NCBI RefSeq assembly: GCF_910578895.1
Contig: NZ_CAJTSC010000018.1
Coordinates: 1 to 59,951, forward strand
Direction of reading: 5' to 3'
DNA from: an uncultured Bacteroides sp.
GTDB taxonomy: Bacteria; Bacteroidota; Bacteroidia; Bacteroidales; Bacteroidaceae
Length of the DNA stretch: 59,951 nucleotides
A model generated the notes under the pieces. The model saw only the letters and a program-made list of their open reading frames with translations. It did no database searches and was not told the origin of the DNA. Below, one piece after another: positions 24,079-31,629 of the stretch (the first letter of the stretch is position 1; each line of letters begins with the position of its first letter). The position numbers were made by a program, and so were the translations under genes.

Positions 24079-25026
24079 ATGGACAACAAAAACTTCTTTG
24101 CCTACATGGCATCCGTTATCTCCCGCCTGGAGAGGGAACGGCGTTATGGTACCGCGCACGTGTATCGCAGTGTATTAAGACGGGTTATCGAATTCAGGGG
24201 ACACAACCACCTTGCGTTCGACGAACTGACACCTTCCTGGCTCAAAAACTTCCAGGAGTACCTGCTGGGCAGGCAGCTCTGCTGGAACACGGTCTCCACC
24301 TACATGCGCATGCTGCGCGCCACCTATTTCCGTGCGGTGGACGAGGGGCTTGCCGCGTGGTATCCCCGGCTTTTCAAGGGGGTGTACACGGGCACGAAAG
24401 TCACCGTGAAGCGTGCATTGGACGAAGGCGTGTTCCGCAGGCTGGAGTCGCCCGTAGAGTCTTCGGAGAGGTTGGAGCGCGCCCGCCTGCTGTTTGTCCT
24501 GCTCTTCATGCTGCGCGGCATCCCTTTTGTGGACATAGCCTACCTGCGCCGTTGCGACCTGAACGGCGATATCCTGACCTATCGCCGCCGGAAGACCGGT
24601 GCATGGCTGGCAGTGCGTGTAGAGCCCGAAGCCATGTCCATCATCCGGCATCTGAGCAGCCGCGACGAAGGCTCGCCCTACCTCTTCCCCTTTATCTGCC
24701 GCCCCGGATACGACGAATACCGGCAGTACCGGAACGCGCTGCGCAGCTTCAACTACTATCTGAAGTTGCTCGGCTGCCACATCGGTGCCAGCCTGAGCAG
24801 CTACAGCGCGCGGCATAGCTGGGCGACCATTGCCAACTACAGGAATTTCCAACCGGAACTTATCAGCAATGCGATGGGACACTCGTCGGTGAAAGTAACA
24901 GAGACTTACTTCAAGAAACACACCAACGAAAGAATCAACGAAATGAACAGAGGGATAATATCTTATGTGTTTACCGAGGGGAATTCTGCAACAAATTGTA
25001 AAACAACGGATTGCAGAAGGAAATAG
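24079..25026 (+). CDS. tyrosine-type site-specific recombinase (putative fimbrial DNA invertase)
   Basis: 315-aa phage-integrase family protein. The N-terminal SAM-like DNA-binding domain covers about residues 1-105. The catalytic domain has the first Arg in MLRGIPFVDIAYL, the beta-hairpin Lys in RRRKTGAW, SYSARHSWAT for the HxxR box, GHSSVKVTETYF with the His, and the nucleophile Tyr in TETYF. The first His of HxxR is replaced by Tyr, as I have seen in Bacteroides invertase-like members. It sits 22 bp from a 480-bp segment with perfect inverted repeats in front of a fimbrial operon. I infer that it inverts that segment; general chromosomal integration is the alternative. Confidence 0.88.
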   Translation: MDNKNFFAYMASVISRLERERRYGTAHVYRSVLRRVIEFRGHNHLAFDELTPSWLKNFQEYLLGRQLCWNTVSTYMRMLRATYFRAVDEGLAAWYPRLFKGVYTGTKVTVKRALDEGVFRRLESPVESSERLERARLLFVLLFMLRGIPFVDIAYLRRCDLNGDILTYRRRKTGAWLAVRVEPEAMSIIRHLSSRDEGSPYLFPFICRPGYDEYRQYRNALRSFNYYLKLLGCHIGASLSSYSARHSWATIANYRNFQPELISNAMGHSSVKVTETYFKKHTNERINEMNRGIISYVFTEGNSATNCKTTDCRRK

Positions 25027-25048
25027 TCCTTGTTTCCGCAATGCGGAT

Positions 25049-25075
25049 TTTCCGTTACTTTATAGGTAATGGGAA
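25049..25075 (+). repeat. inverted repeat IR-L1 (recombination site)
   Basis: TTTCC then GTTACTTTATAGGTAATGGG then AA; 27 bp, perfectly inverted at 25502-25528. The innermost 23 bp recur directly at 25101-25123. Confidence 0.85.
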
Positions 25076-25100
25076 GGTAAGAAATAAGGTTAAAAATCCT

Positions 25101-25123
25101 GTTACTTTATAGGTAATGGGAAG
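25101..25123 (+). repeat. third recombination-site copy, IR-L2
   Basis: GTTACTTTATAGGTAATGGG then AAG, identical over 23 bp to 25054-25076 and in direct orientation to it, 47 bp downstream. Inverted with respect to 25502-25523 over 22 bp. Confidence 0.8.
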
Positions 25124-25284
25124 TGCTTATTTGCAGTAAATATCGCCATATATATCCATTTATACAAAAAAAGTAAAAAGTTTTTTTGAGAAACGCTTAA
25201 AACAGCCCTCTGGAATGCGTATGCCACGTATAGGATTGAATAAGAGCATTTGCCCTATCGAGAAAAATATATGATATCCCCTCA

Positions 25285-25308
25285 CCGTGTTATGTTAAAT
25301 TAACACGG
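25285..25308. repeat. hairpin inside the invertible segment
   Basis: 8-bp perfect arms CCGTGTTA / TAACACGG around an AT-rich 8-nt loop. No T-run on either side. Possibly a protein-binding site or an insulating structure. Confidence 0.45.
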
Positions 25309-25405
25309 ATACTTTACTCGTGCCCTCCCGGTTCAACCGACAGCCCGAAACAGGTTATATTGATACAAAGAAAATCCGACCTACTACCAGCTATCATTTC
25401 ACTTC

Positions 25406-25488
25406 GCCATTCAGAGAAGCGTAGCGGTGAAAAATCTACTCCTCTTATTATATAAGGAGAAGGGATGCTTCACTGCGTTCCGCATGAC
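25406..25488. repeat. MITE-like GCCATTC...GAATGAC element, degraded copy 1
   Basis: Left end GCCATTCAGAGAAGCGTAGC and right end ending GTTCCGCATGAC are imperfect inverted copies of each other. The better-preserved relative is at 28947-29072 in the same fimbrial locus. Confidence 0.5.
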
Positions 25489-25583
25489 AACCTATAGCCT
25501 GTTCCCATTACCTATAAAGTAACGGAAATGTTAATTCACAAAAACTAAATAGAGAAAACATACATATCATAAATACAAAGAGC

Positions 25584-26147
25584 ATGAAAAAGAGCCTTTT
25601 CGTTATTCTATTGTTCATCGGCATTCCTCTGTCCGCCCAGCGGGTGGCTGTGAAGACGAACCTGCTGTATGACGCTACGGCGACCTTCAACCTGGGTGCC
25701 GAAATCGGTCTCGCTCCCCGGTGGACGCTCGACCTGTCTGCCAATTACAATCCTTTCGAATTTTCGGACAACAAGAAGTGGAAGCACTGGATGGCGCAGC
25801 CCGAAGCGCGCTACTGGTTCTGCGAACGCTTCAACGGCCATTTTGTAGGTCTTCACCTGCTGGGAGGGCAATACAACGTGGGCAACGTCAAGTTCCCGTT
25901 GGGCATCCTGCCCTCTACAAAGGGCTACCGCTACGAGGGTTATTACTACGGCGCCGGACTTGCCTACGGCTACCAATGGGTGCTTGGCAACCGCTGGAGC
26001 ATAGAGGCGAGCTTAGGATTGGGCTACGCGCGTGCGCACTACGACAAGTACGACTGCCCCAAATGCGGCGAATGGAAAGAGAAGAGCACCGACAACTATT
26101 TCGGCGTGACGAAAGCGGCGGTGTCGTTGATTTATCTAATAAAGTAA
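25584..26147 (+). CDS. DUF3575 family protein, first gene of fimbrial operon
   Basis: 187 aa with signal peptide (MKKSLFVILLFIGIPLSAQ). The mature protein has alternating beta-strand pattern and aromatic ends (VAVKTNLLYDATATFNLGAE, YRYEGYYYGAGLAYGYQW), typical of a small outer-membrane barrel of family DUF3575. These genes habitually open Bacteroides fimbrial loci beside DUF3868. The exact role is unknown; assembly or anchoring at the outer membrane is likely. The ATG lies 55 bp after the right inverted repeat, with only 12 bp to the next gene. Confidence 0.85.
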   Translation: MKKSLFVILLFIGIPLSAQRVAVKTNLLYDATATFNLGAEIGLAPRWTLDLSANYNPFEFSDNKKWKHWMAQPEARYWFCERFNGHFVGLHLLGGQYNVGNVKFPLGILPSTKGYRYEGYYYGAGLAYGYQWVLGNRWSIEASLGLGYARAHYDKYDCPKCGEWKEKSTDNYFGVTKAAVSLIYLIK

Positions 26148-26159
26148 GGAGAACGGCTG

Positions 26160-27623
26160 ATGAAACGAACAATATATACCATAGGATTTCTTCTGGGCAT
26201 TTCCGCTTTCGGCTATGCCCAACAGGGAGAGCTTGTCAATGTAAAAGTGTTGGATGAAGAGGTGAAGAAGAACGGGTGCGAAGTGAATGTCCGCCTTACA
26301 CTGGACCTGACGGACGTGAAAGTAGGCGGCCAGGAGAGTTTCCACCTCTATCCGGCAGTAGTGGCAAAGGAAGGGACGAAAGAGCTGCTTCTCGCTCCCG
26401 TTGTAGTGGACGGCAAGACCCGCAGCCGCGTGCACAGACGCGAAAAGGCACTGACGGGCGCTTCGGCAACCGACGGCGCACATATGGTGCTGCAACGTAA
26501 GAGCGGCAAACAGCAGGTGGTGGAGTATGCCGCCACGCTTCCCTACGAACCGTGGATGGCGCAGAGCCGCCTGGTGCTGCGCGAGCAGGTGACGGGATGC
26601 CGGGAGTGCATACACTCCTCGGGCGAGGAAGCACCGGTGAAGGACACTTTCCTGCGCCTGTTCCAACCCCGCTACGTTACGGCTTTCGTACAGCCGGACA
26701 AGGAGACGGTGAAGGTGCGCAACGAGGTGCGCGTGGCACGGCTCCAGTTCCGCCAAAACAGCTACAAGATAGAACCGGGATACAAGAACAACGGTTCGGA
26801 ACTGTCCACCGTAAGCAGCTCCATCGAACTGGTAAAGACCAATCCCGACCTGAGCATAACAGGCGTTTACATCACCGGATATGCCTCGCCCGAAGCCTCC
26901 GCCAGCTACAACCGGACGCTTTCGGAAAGACGTGCCGAAGCACTGGCGGCATACGCACAGAAGGACACGGAGGTAGACGCATCGCTGTGGCACGTGACGG
27001 GTGCGGGCGAAGACTGGGAAGGCTTGCGCGAAGAAGTGAAGAAGCATCCGGACTTCCCACAGATGGACCACATACGGAAAATCATCGATGCGTGCGACGG
27101 CGACAAGGACCGCTGCGAAAAGCGTATCCGCGATGCCGTATCTCCCGAAGTGTATCAACGCATACTGAAAGAGGTGTACGCCCCCCTGCGCCGCAACGAA
27201 TACCGTATAGAATATAATGTAAAGAACTTCACGCTGGAAGAGGCGGAGAAACTGCTGAAGACCCGTCCCGACCTGCTGAGCGTGGAGGAAATCTACATGG
27301 TTGCCGACTCGTATGGCAAAGGCAGCGCCGGATACAATGACGCCGTAGCGGTTGCCGCCCGCACCTATCCGAAAAACGTGCCCGCCGTGGTGAACGCCGC
27401 CCGCACAAAGATGGAACAGGGCGATGTAGCAGGAGCAATCGCCCTGCTGGAGAACAGCGAAGTGAAGGAGAACACCACCGTGCTGAACATCCTGGGCGTG
27501 GCATACGCCAAAGACAAGCAGTACGACCGGGCAAAGGATGCGCTGGAGCGTGCCGCGAAAGGCGGCAGCGCGGATGCGCAGACCAACCTGCAACAGTTGG
27601 CGGGTGTGGTGGCGGACTTGTAG
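26160..27623 (+). CDS. DUF3868 domain protein with OmpA-like region, fimbrial operon
   Basis: 487 aa with signal peptide (MKRTIYTIGFLLGISAFGYAQ). The N-terminal DUF3868 region (about 22-180) contains VYPAVV-like beta segments. The middle has an OmpA-type peptidoglycan-binding-like motif (TGYASPEASASYNRTLSERR, about 240-260). The C-terminus carries TPR-like helices (NILGVAYAKDKQYDRAKDAL). Probably a periplasmic or outer-membrane assembly or anchoring factor for the fimbriae. It is tightly linked to the DUF3575 gene, 12 bp away. Confidence 0.82.
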   Translation: MKRTIYTIGFLLGISAFGYAQQGELVNVKVLDEEVKKNGCEVNVRLTLDLTDVKVGGQESFHLYPAVVAKEGTKELLLAPVVVDGKTRSRVHRREKALTGASATDGAHMVLQRKSGKQQVVEYAATLPYEPWMAQSRLVLREQVTGCRECIHSSGEEAPVKDTFLRLFQPRYVTAFVQPDKETVKVRNEVRVARLQFRQNSYKIEPGYKNNGSELSTVSSSIELVKTNPDLSITGVYITGYASPEASASYNRTLSERRAEALAAYAQKDTEVDASLWHVTGAGEDWEGLREEVKKHPDFPQMDHIRKIIDACDGDKDRCEKRIRDAVSPEVYQRILKEVYAPLRRNEYRIEYNVKNFTLEEAEKLLKTRPDLLSVEEIYMVADSYGKGSAGYNDAVAVAARTYPKNVPAVVNAARTKMEQGDVAGAIALLENSEVKENTTVLNILGVAYAKDKQYDRAKDALERAAKGGSADAQTNLQQLAGVVADL

Positions 27624-27689
27624 GAAGCGATAATATACGTACAGAGAACTAAAAACTAAACAACCATATATTAATTAATTTTTCAGAGT

Positions 27690-28889
27690 ATGAAGTTAAA
27701 CAAGTATTTTATGCTGGGATTGGCAGGTTTGGCATTTGCAGCATGTAGCAACGAAGAAGGTGTTCCTGAAGTAAGGAAACAGGACAAGGCAATCATCCGG
27801 TTGTCGTTGGGAAAAGCCGAGACCAGAGGATTGGGCGAGAGTGTGGCAACGAAATATAATAAAATAAATGATTTGGTGATCAATTTCTACAACGCACAAG
27901 GCAACTATGTGGACATCCCGGATACTTACACGGACGAGAACGGCACGTACGATAATGTAGATGCCATTAAGACGGCGGTAACTGATTTACAAAAAAAGAA
28001 TGAGGCCACGCTTGAGATAAAAGGCGTTCCCAACTATGCCACTCAGGTATATATTGTTGCCAACCAGCCTGCACAAACCGGCAATGAAGAAGGTATCGAC
28101 ATGTCCTCTATCGGCAAAGCCAAAGCTTCGCACATTCTCTTAAGTTCGCAGAAAGATTGCCTGAACAGCACATTGACCAGCATGGATACGGGAGAAATAG
28201 AAGAAGGTGATGTGATAAACGCCACACTGACCCCAGTTACCTGCCGTTTCGAACTGAAAGACTTTACGGCAAAGCAAAAACCCGCAGACTGGGCAGGAGC
28301 CGAAATCAAATCGTTCGAAGTGAAAGGCATCTACATAAACCGTTTCTATCCGTGGGGGATTTTGAGTGGACAAGAGATTGAGGATCATTACGTCATCGCA
28401 AGAGGAAACGACCGAGACAATTACAGTGCCGATAAATATAAAGCTATAGAATATACCTATAACAACACAACAAAAGAATACGACTTCAGCTATATGTGCG
28501 ATGATGGTATTTCCACCAGCTTCACTTACGTTACTACGGGCCTCGTTGACGAAACATACATCTGTACAGCAAAGCCTACCGAAACCAATAAATGGTGGGG
28601 CTACCAACTGCTTCCCGGAAACGCTCCGCACCTTGTAATCAAACTGGATGTCATATATGATGACGGAGTAGGAAAAAAGGAAGAAAAATACCTTGTTGTA
28701 CAAAAGTATAAAGACGGAGAGACCAATTTGGATAAAACAGCAAGAGGCAACGTATACCAGATTGACAACCTCATTTTCGATGCTTCCAACCTGGTGGACG
28801 TTCCCTACGAAGGAACCAAGACGGTGTCTGCACAGATAAGAGTACTTGCATGGCGGTCGGTGCCTATCACACCCGACTTCTCCAAATAA
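27690..28889 (+). CDS. Mfa1-like fimbria major subunit (fimbrillin)
   Basis: 399-aa lipoprotein: signal peptide with lipobox LAFAAC (Cys19). The N-terminal domain begins after an Arg-Gly site (ETR46-G47), as expected for protease-activated type V pilins. The C-terminal strand QIRVLAWRSVPI matches the donor strand that fills the groove of the next subunit. Fimbrillins are exported as lipoproteins, cleaved at the cell surface and polymerised by strand exchange. Its size and position just before the Mfa2-like anchor gene point to the main shaft subunit. Confidence 0.85.
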   Translation: MKLNKYFMLGLAGLAFAACSNEEGVPEVRKQDKAIIRLSLGKAETRGLGESVATKYNKINDLVINFYNAQGNYVDIPDTYTDENGTYDNVDAIKTAVTDLQKKNEATLEIKGVPNYATQVYIVANQPAQTGNEEGIDMSSIGKAKASHILLSSQKDCLNSTLTSMDTGEIEEGDVINATLTPVTCRFELKDFTAKQKPADWAGAEIKSFEVKGIYINRFYPWGILSGQEIEDHYVIARGNDRDNYSADKYKAIEYTYNNTTKEYDFSYMCDDGISTSFTYVTTGLVDETYICTAKPTETNKWWGYQLLPGNAPHLVIKLDVIYDDGVGKKEEKYLVVQKYKDGETNLDKTARGNVYQIDNLIFDASNLVDVPYEGTKTVSAQIRVLAWRSVPITPDFSK

Positions 28890-28946
28890 TCCTTTCGTAA
28901 AGCAACGGAAGAAGATGTTGAAAACCGGTTTATACCACCGGCTGTC

Positions 28947-29072
28947 CGCCATTCGGAGCGCAGCGGAGAATCGCTTCGCTGCATATACGCAAAGAGAGGA
29001 GATTGGCCTCTCTCTCACCTCTCTTCTTACGCCTTCAGAGAAGAGGTTCTCCGTTGCGCCCGGAATGACAGG
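28947..29072. repeat. MITE-like GCCATTC...GAATGAC element, copy 2
   Basis: 126 bp between the fimbrillin and anchor genes. The left end GCCATTCGGAGCGCAGCGGA and the right end (TCTCCGTTGCGCCCGGAATG then ACAGG) are inverted repeats with few mismatches; the interior contains a smaller inverted repeat GAGAGGAGA / CCTCTCTCTC. It lengthens the spacer to 237 bp and could serve as a processing or attenuation point between the two cistrons. Confidence 0.55.
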
Positions 29073-29126
29073 CAGTAATCAGACAATTAATCATTAGTGC
29101 TTATTTATACTTTAGAAACCACTGCG

Positions 29127-30086
29127 ATGAAATATTCATTTACCAAAATGCTTCCGGCACTGTTCTTGTCCGCCTGCCTTTCGGGCTGCATCAAGGACGA
29201 CCGCTCCGAATGTAACCCCGGAGTATTGCTGAAGTATGACTACTCGCTCAATACGGCACACACCAACCTCTTCGGAGAGGAAGTAGATGCGGTTACCGTG
29301 TACGTCTTCGACGAGCAGGGAAGATACTACGACAGCTATTCCGAAAACGGCAGCCGGCTGACCAACGACTGGCAGATGTTCCTGCCCTTGCCGGCGGGCA
29401 ACTACACCACCGTCACCTGGGGCGGAACGCTCGGCACCTATCGCACGGGCGAGAAAAATGCCGACGAGACAGCATTTCAGAGCGGGTTGAAAAAAGGGGT
29501 TACGCACATTGACGACTTCATGCTGACAGCGGAAAAAGAAGACGGAGCGGCGCTGGGCAAGCTGGACGCGCTCTATCACGGCAAGGCGGAAGTAACATCC
29601 GTCTACCAGCCCGTGCAGGCAACCACCGTAGAACTGATGAAAAACACCAACCGCCTCACCGTTACGGTAGAAGACACAGGCATCGTGCCGGAAACCGCAC
29701 GTGCGGAGGAACCGCCCTACGGAATAACGTGCACGGCAACCAACGGACGCTACCTGGCAGGCAACGGCTTCGGAAAGAACTGCCGGCAGATTGTCAACAT
29801 CCCTCACGAAACCCATATCTCAGCCGGAAAGCTGGTAGCGGAGCTTGACCTGCTCCGTCTGACGACCGACCGTCCTCTCCGACTGCTGATAAAGAAAAAC
29901 GATACCGGGAAAACCGTGCTGGATGCCGACCTGATAAGACTCCTGCAAGCAACCGGAGCGTACACCACGCAAGAGGACCTGGACCGCGAAGACACATACG
30001 ACTTCGTGTTCCGGACCAGCCAGAGCGGAAACGCGTCCATCACCATCAACGGATGGGTACCGGTAAAAATAGACCCCGACCTGTAA
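29127..30086 (+). CDS. FimB/Mfa2 family fimbrial anchor lipoprotein
   Basis: 319 aa with a lipoprotein signal (lipobox LSGC, Cys21) followed by the family pattern IKDDRSECNPGVLLKYDYSLN and DAVTVYVFDEQGRY. FimB/Mfa2 proteins sit at the base of the fimbria, anchor it in the outer membrane and limit its length. Unlike the neighbouring subunits it lacks an Arg-Ala cleavage site after the Cys, as expected for an anchor that keeps its lipid. The upstream in-frame codon at 29097 is not ATG; MKYSFTK at 29127 begins the signal peptide. Confidence 0.88.
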   Translation: MKYSFTKMLPALFLSACLSGCIKDDRSECNPGVLLKYDYSLNTAHTNLFGEEVDAVTVYVFDEQGRYYDSYSENGSRLTNDWQMFLPLPAGNYTTVTWGGTLGTYRTGEKNADETAFQSGLKKGVTHIDDFMLTAEKEDGAALGKLDALYHGKAEVTSVYQPVQATTVELMKNTNRLTVTVEDTGIVPETARAEEPPYGITCTATNGRYLAGNGFGKNCRQIVNIPHETHISAGKLVAELDLLRLTTDRPLRLLIKKNDTGKTVLDADLIRLLQATGAYTTQEDLDREDTYDFVFRTSQSGNASITINGWVPVKIDPDL

Positions 30087-30114
30087 ACCCTATCAGCAAA
30101 CAGCATTTATCATC

Positions 30115-31608
30115 ATGAATTATATAGCAAGAAATTATTCCCCGACGCGCATGATGCTGCTCTTCGTCATGCTCGGCATGCTGGCGGCGTGTACCGGGGA
30201 AGAGAATATGGCGAACGGCATGGCAGAAGAGGTCACGGTGAAACTCCGCGCAGGCACGCGTGCCACCGGTGACGATGCCTTGATACGGGACGACGACGAC
30301 CGTTTCGGCAGCCTGATTGTATATGCCTTCGGCGAAAAAGGAGAGTTTCTGGCGCACTATCCGTTTACGCCGGAGGGAGGAACGGTAAACACGTACGTCA
30401 CTCCCGCCTTCAATTGCGGAATAAACGTAAAGAAACTGCTGGCAATTGCCAACTACGCCGCCTACGAGGATTTGAAAGAGCAACTGAAGGAAGGACTTCC
30501 GGAAGCCGCCGTCAAGGCAATAGTGGCGAATGCGGAAGGAAAAACCGCTTTAGGAGCCGGCAACATACTGATGACGGGCGAAGCCACCGGCTTCACCTTC
30601 AAGGAAGGCATCGGCGAGGACGAGCACATAGTGGTAGACCTGTTGCTGAAGCGCCTTGCCGCCCGCGTGGATGTGTTCGTATTCAAGACACCGGGCTGGG
30701 ACGCCGACGTAAAAGTCACCAAAGTGGAATTCTACGGCGGTGTAAAGAACACCACACTGAAATATGAGGCGGGCAAGGTGGATTTGCCCGGAACACCGGA
30801 GTTCGACGCCGTCAACACATTTACTCCCGAAGCCGGCGACACTCCCTCGTTGGAAACCTTCGAAGGAGACAATGCCCTGCTCTGGCAGCTGGACAAATTC
30901 CTGCGCGGCAGTTTCTACACCTATCGCACCGTGCAGGAGCAGACAAGCAACAACGTGCCCGCACTTGCCGTCACCGTAAAAGTAGACGACAACATTGAGA
31001 AGACGTACACTGCCGCCATTGCAGGCAAGGACGATACCGGCAAGGTGACGCTCAATGCAGGTAATGTCTATCAGGTATGCGCCATCCTGACAAAGGCGGG
31101 ATTGGTGATAGAAATGCAGGTGGCGGACTGGGAACAGGCACCTGAATATAATCTTGAATTCGATTATCCCACGTACGTAAATCCGCTGAAGCCGTGGGGC
31201 ACAACGGTTGACCCGCCGTATGAACAGCCCACAGTATCCTACAACCCCGATGAAAACTCCCTGGACGGCACGTTCCGCTTCTCTTTCACGCTGACAGGTC
31301 CTGACAAGCAGGCATGGCAGGCTACGTTGCTGGATGCCACCACAGACGATTTCACGGTGGAAGTGTATCAGGACGGAAACAGGATAGACAACCCGATAGC
31401 TTCCCCCCAACCGTTTGAAATCAGGGTAAAGGCACTGAAACCCGGAAATGTGGGCAGAACGGTGAAATTAGGCATCGCGTTTACGCCCTCATGGGAGGAC
31501 TCGTCGAGCAGTTCGTTGCTGATGATTAACGGACATCCCGGAGCCTCATCTTGGAAAGGAAGTGAGGACCCGGTAATAATTGTGATAAAACAAACCGAAC
31601 AGATTTGA
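30115..31608 (+). CDS. fimbrillin-like minor subunit, 497 aa
   Basis: Lipoprotein signal with lipobox LAAC (Cys26), then a conserved cleavage-type site GTR49-ATG. The N-terminal domain resembles Mfa/FimA-type fimbrillins (GSLIVYAFGEKGEFLAHYPF, LLLKRLAARVDVFVF). The C-terminal part (about 350-497) has no recognised family and may be an extra beta domain. In P. gingivalis the corresponding genes (fimC-E, mfa3-5) encode accessory tip components, and I infer the same here. It lies 28 bp after the anchor gene and 21 bp before the next. Confidence 0.8.
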   Translation: MNYIARNYSPTRMMLLFVMLGMLAACTGEENMANGMAEEVTVKLRAGTRATGDDALIRDDDDRFGSLIVYAFGEKGEFLAHYPFTPEGGTVNTYVTPAFNCGINVKKLLAIANYAAYEDLKEQLKEGLPEAAVKAIVANAEGKTALGAGNILMTGEATGFTFKEGIGEDEHIVVDLLLKRLAARVDVFVFKTPGWDADVKVTKVEFYGGVKNTTLKYEAGKVDLPGTPEFDAVNTFTPEAGDTPSLETFEGDNALLWQLDKFLRGSFYTYRTVQEQTSNNVPALAVTVKVDDNIEKTYTAAIAGKDDTGKVTLNAGNVYQVCAILTKAGLVIEMQVADWEQAPEYNLEFDYPTYVNPLKPWGTTVDPPYEQPTVSYNPDENSLDGTFRFSFTLTGPDKQAWQATLLDATTDDFTVEVYQDGNRIDNPIASPQPFEIRVKALKPGNVGRTVKLGIAFTPSWEDSSSSSLLMINGHPGASSWKGSEDPVIIVIKQTEQI

Positions 31609-31629
31609 TTAACCTCCATAAACGGATGA

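Larger units (their letters stand above)
25049..25528. other. putative invertible DNA segment controlling the fimbrial operon
   Basis: 480 bp bounded by 27-bp perfect inverted repeats, lying between the recombinase stop codon and the first fimbrial gene. The interior is AT-rich and non-coding. It contains a third copy of the site, a CCGTGTTA/TAACACGG hairpin (25285-25308) and a degraded repeat (25406-25488). No TAnnTTTG box occurs between the right repeat and the first gene, so the promoter is presumably inside the segment, but I could not identify it. The sole weak candidate is a minus-strand TACTTTTTTTG at 25164-25174, which would face the operon only after inversion. Confidence 0.8.

Noticed and set aside
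25164..25174. TACTTTTTTTG as the definite invertible promoter
   Set aside because: The spacing inside the box does not fit TAnnTTTG and no -33 TTTG is present; kept only as a weak hypothesis.
26136..27593. 485-codon minus-strand frame opposite the DUF3868 gene
   Set aside because: Shadow frame; the plus-strand gene has a signal peptide, recognised domains and operon context.
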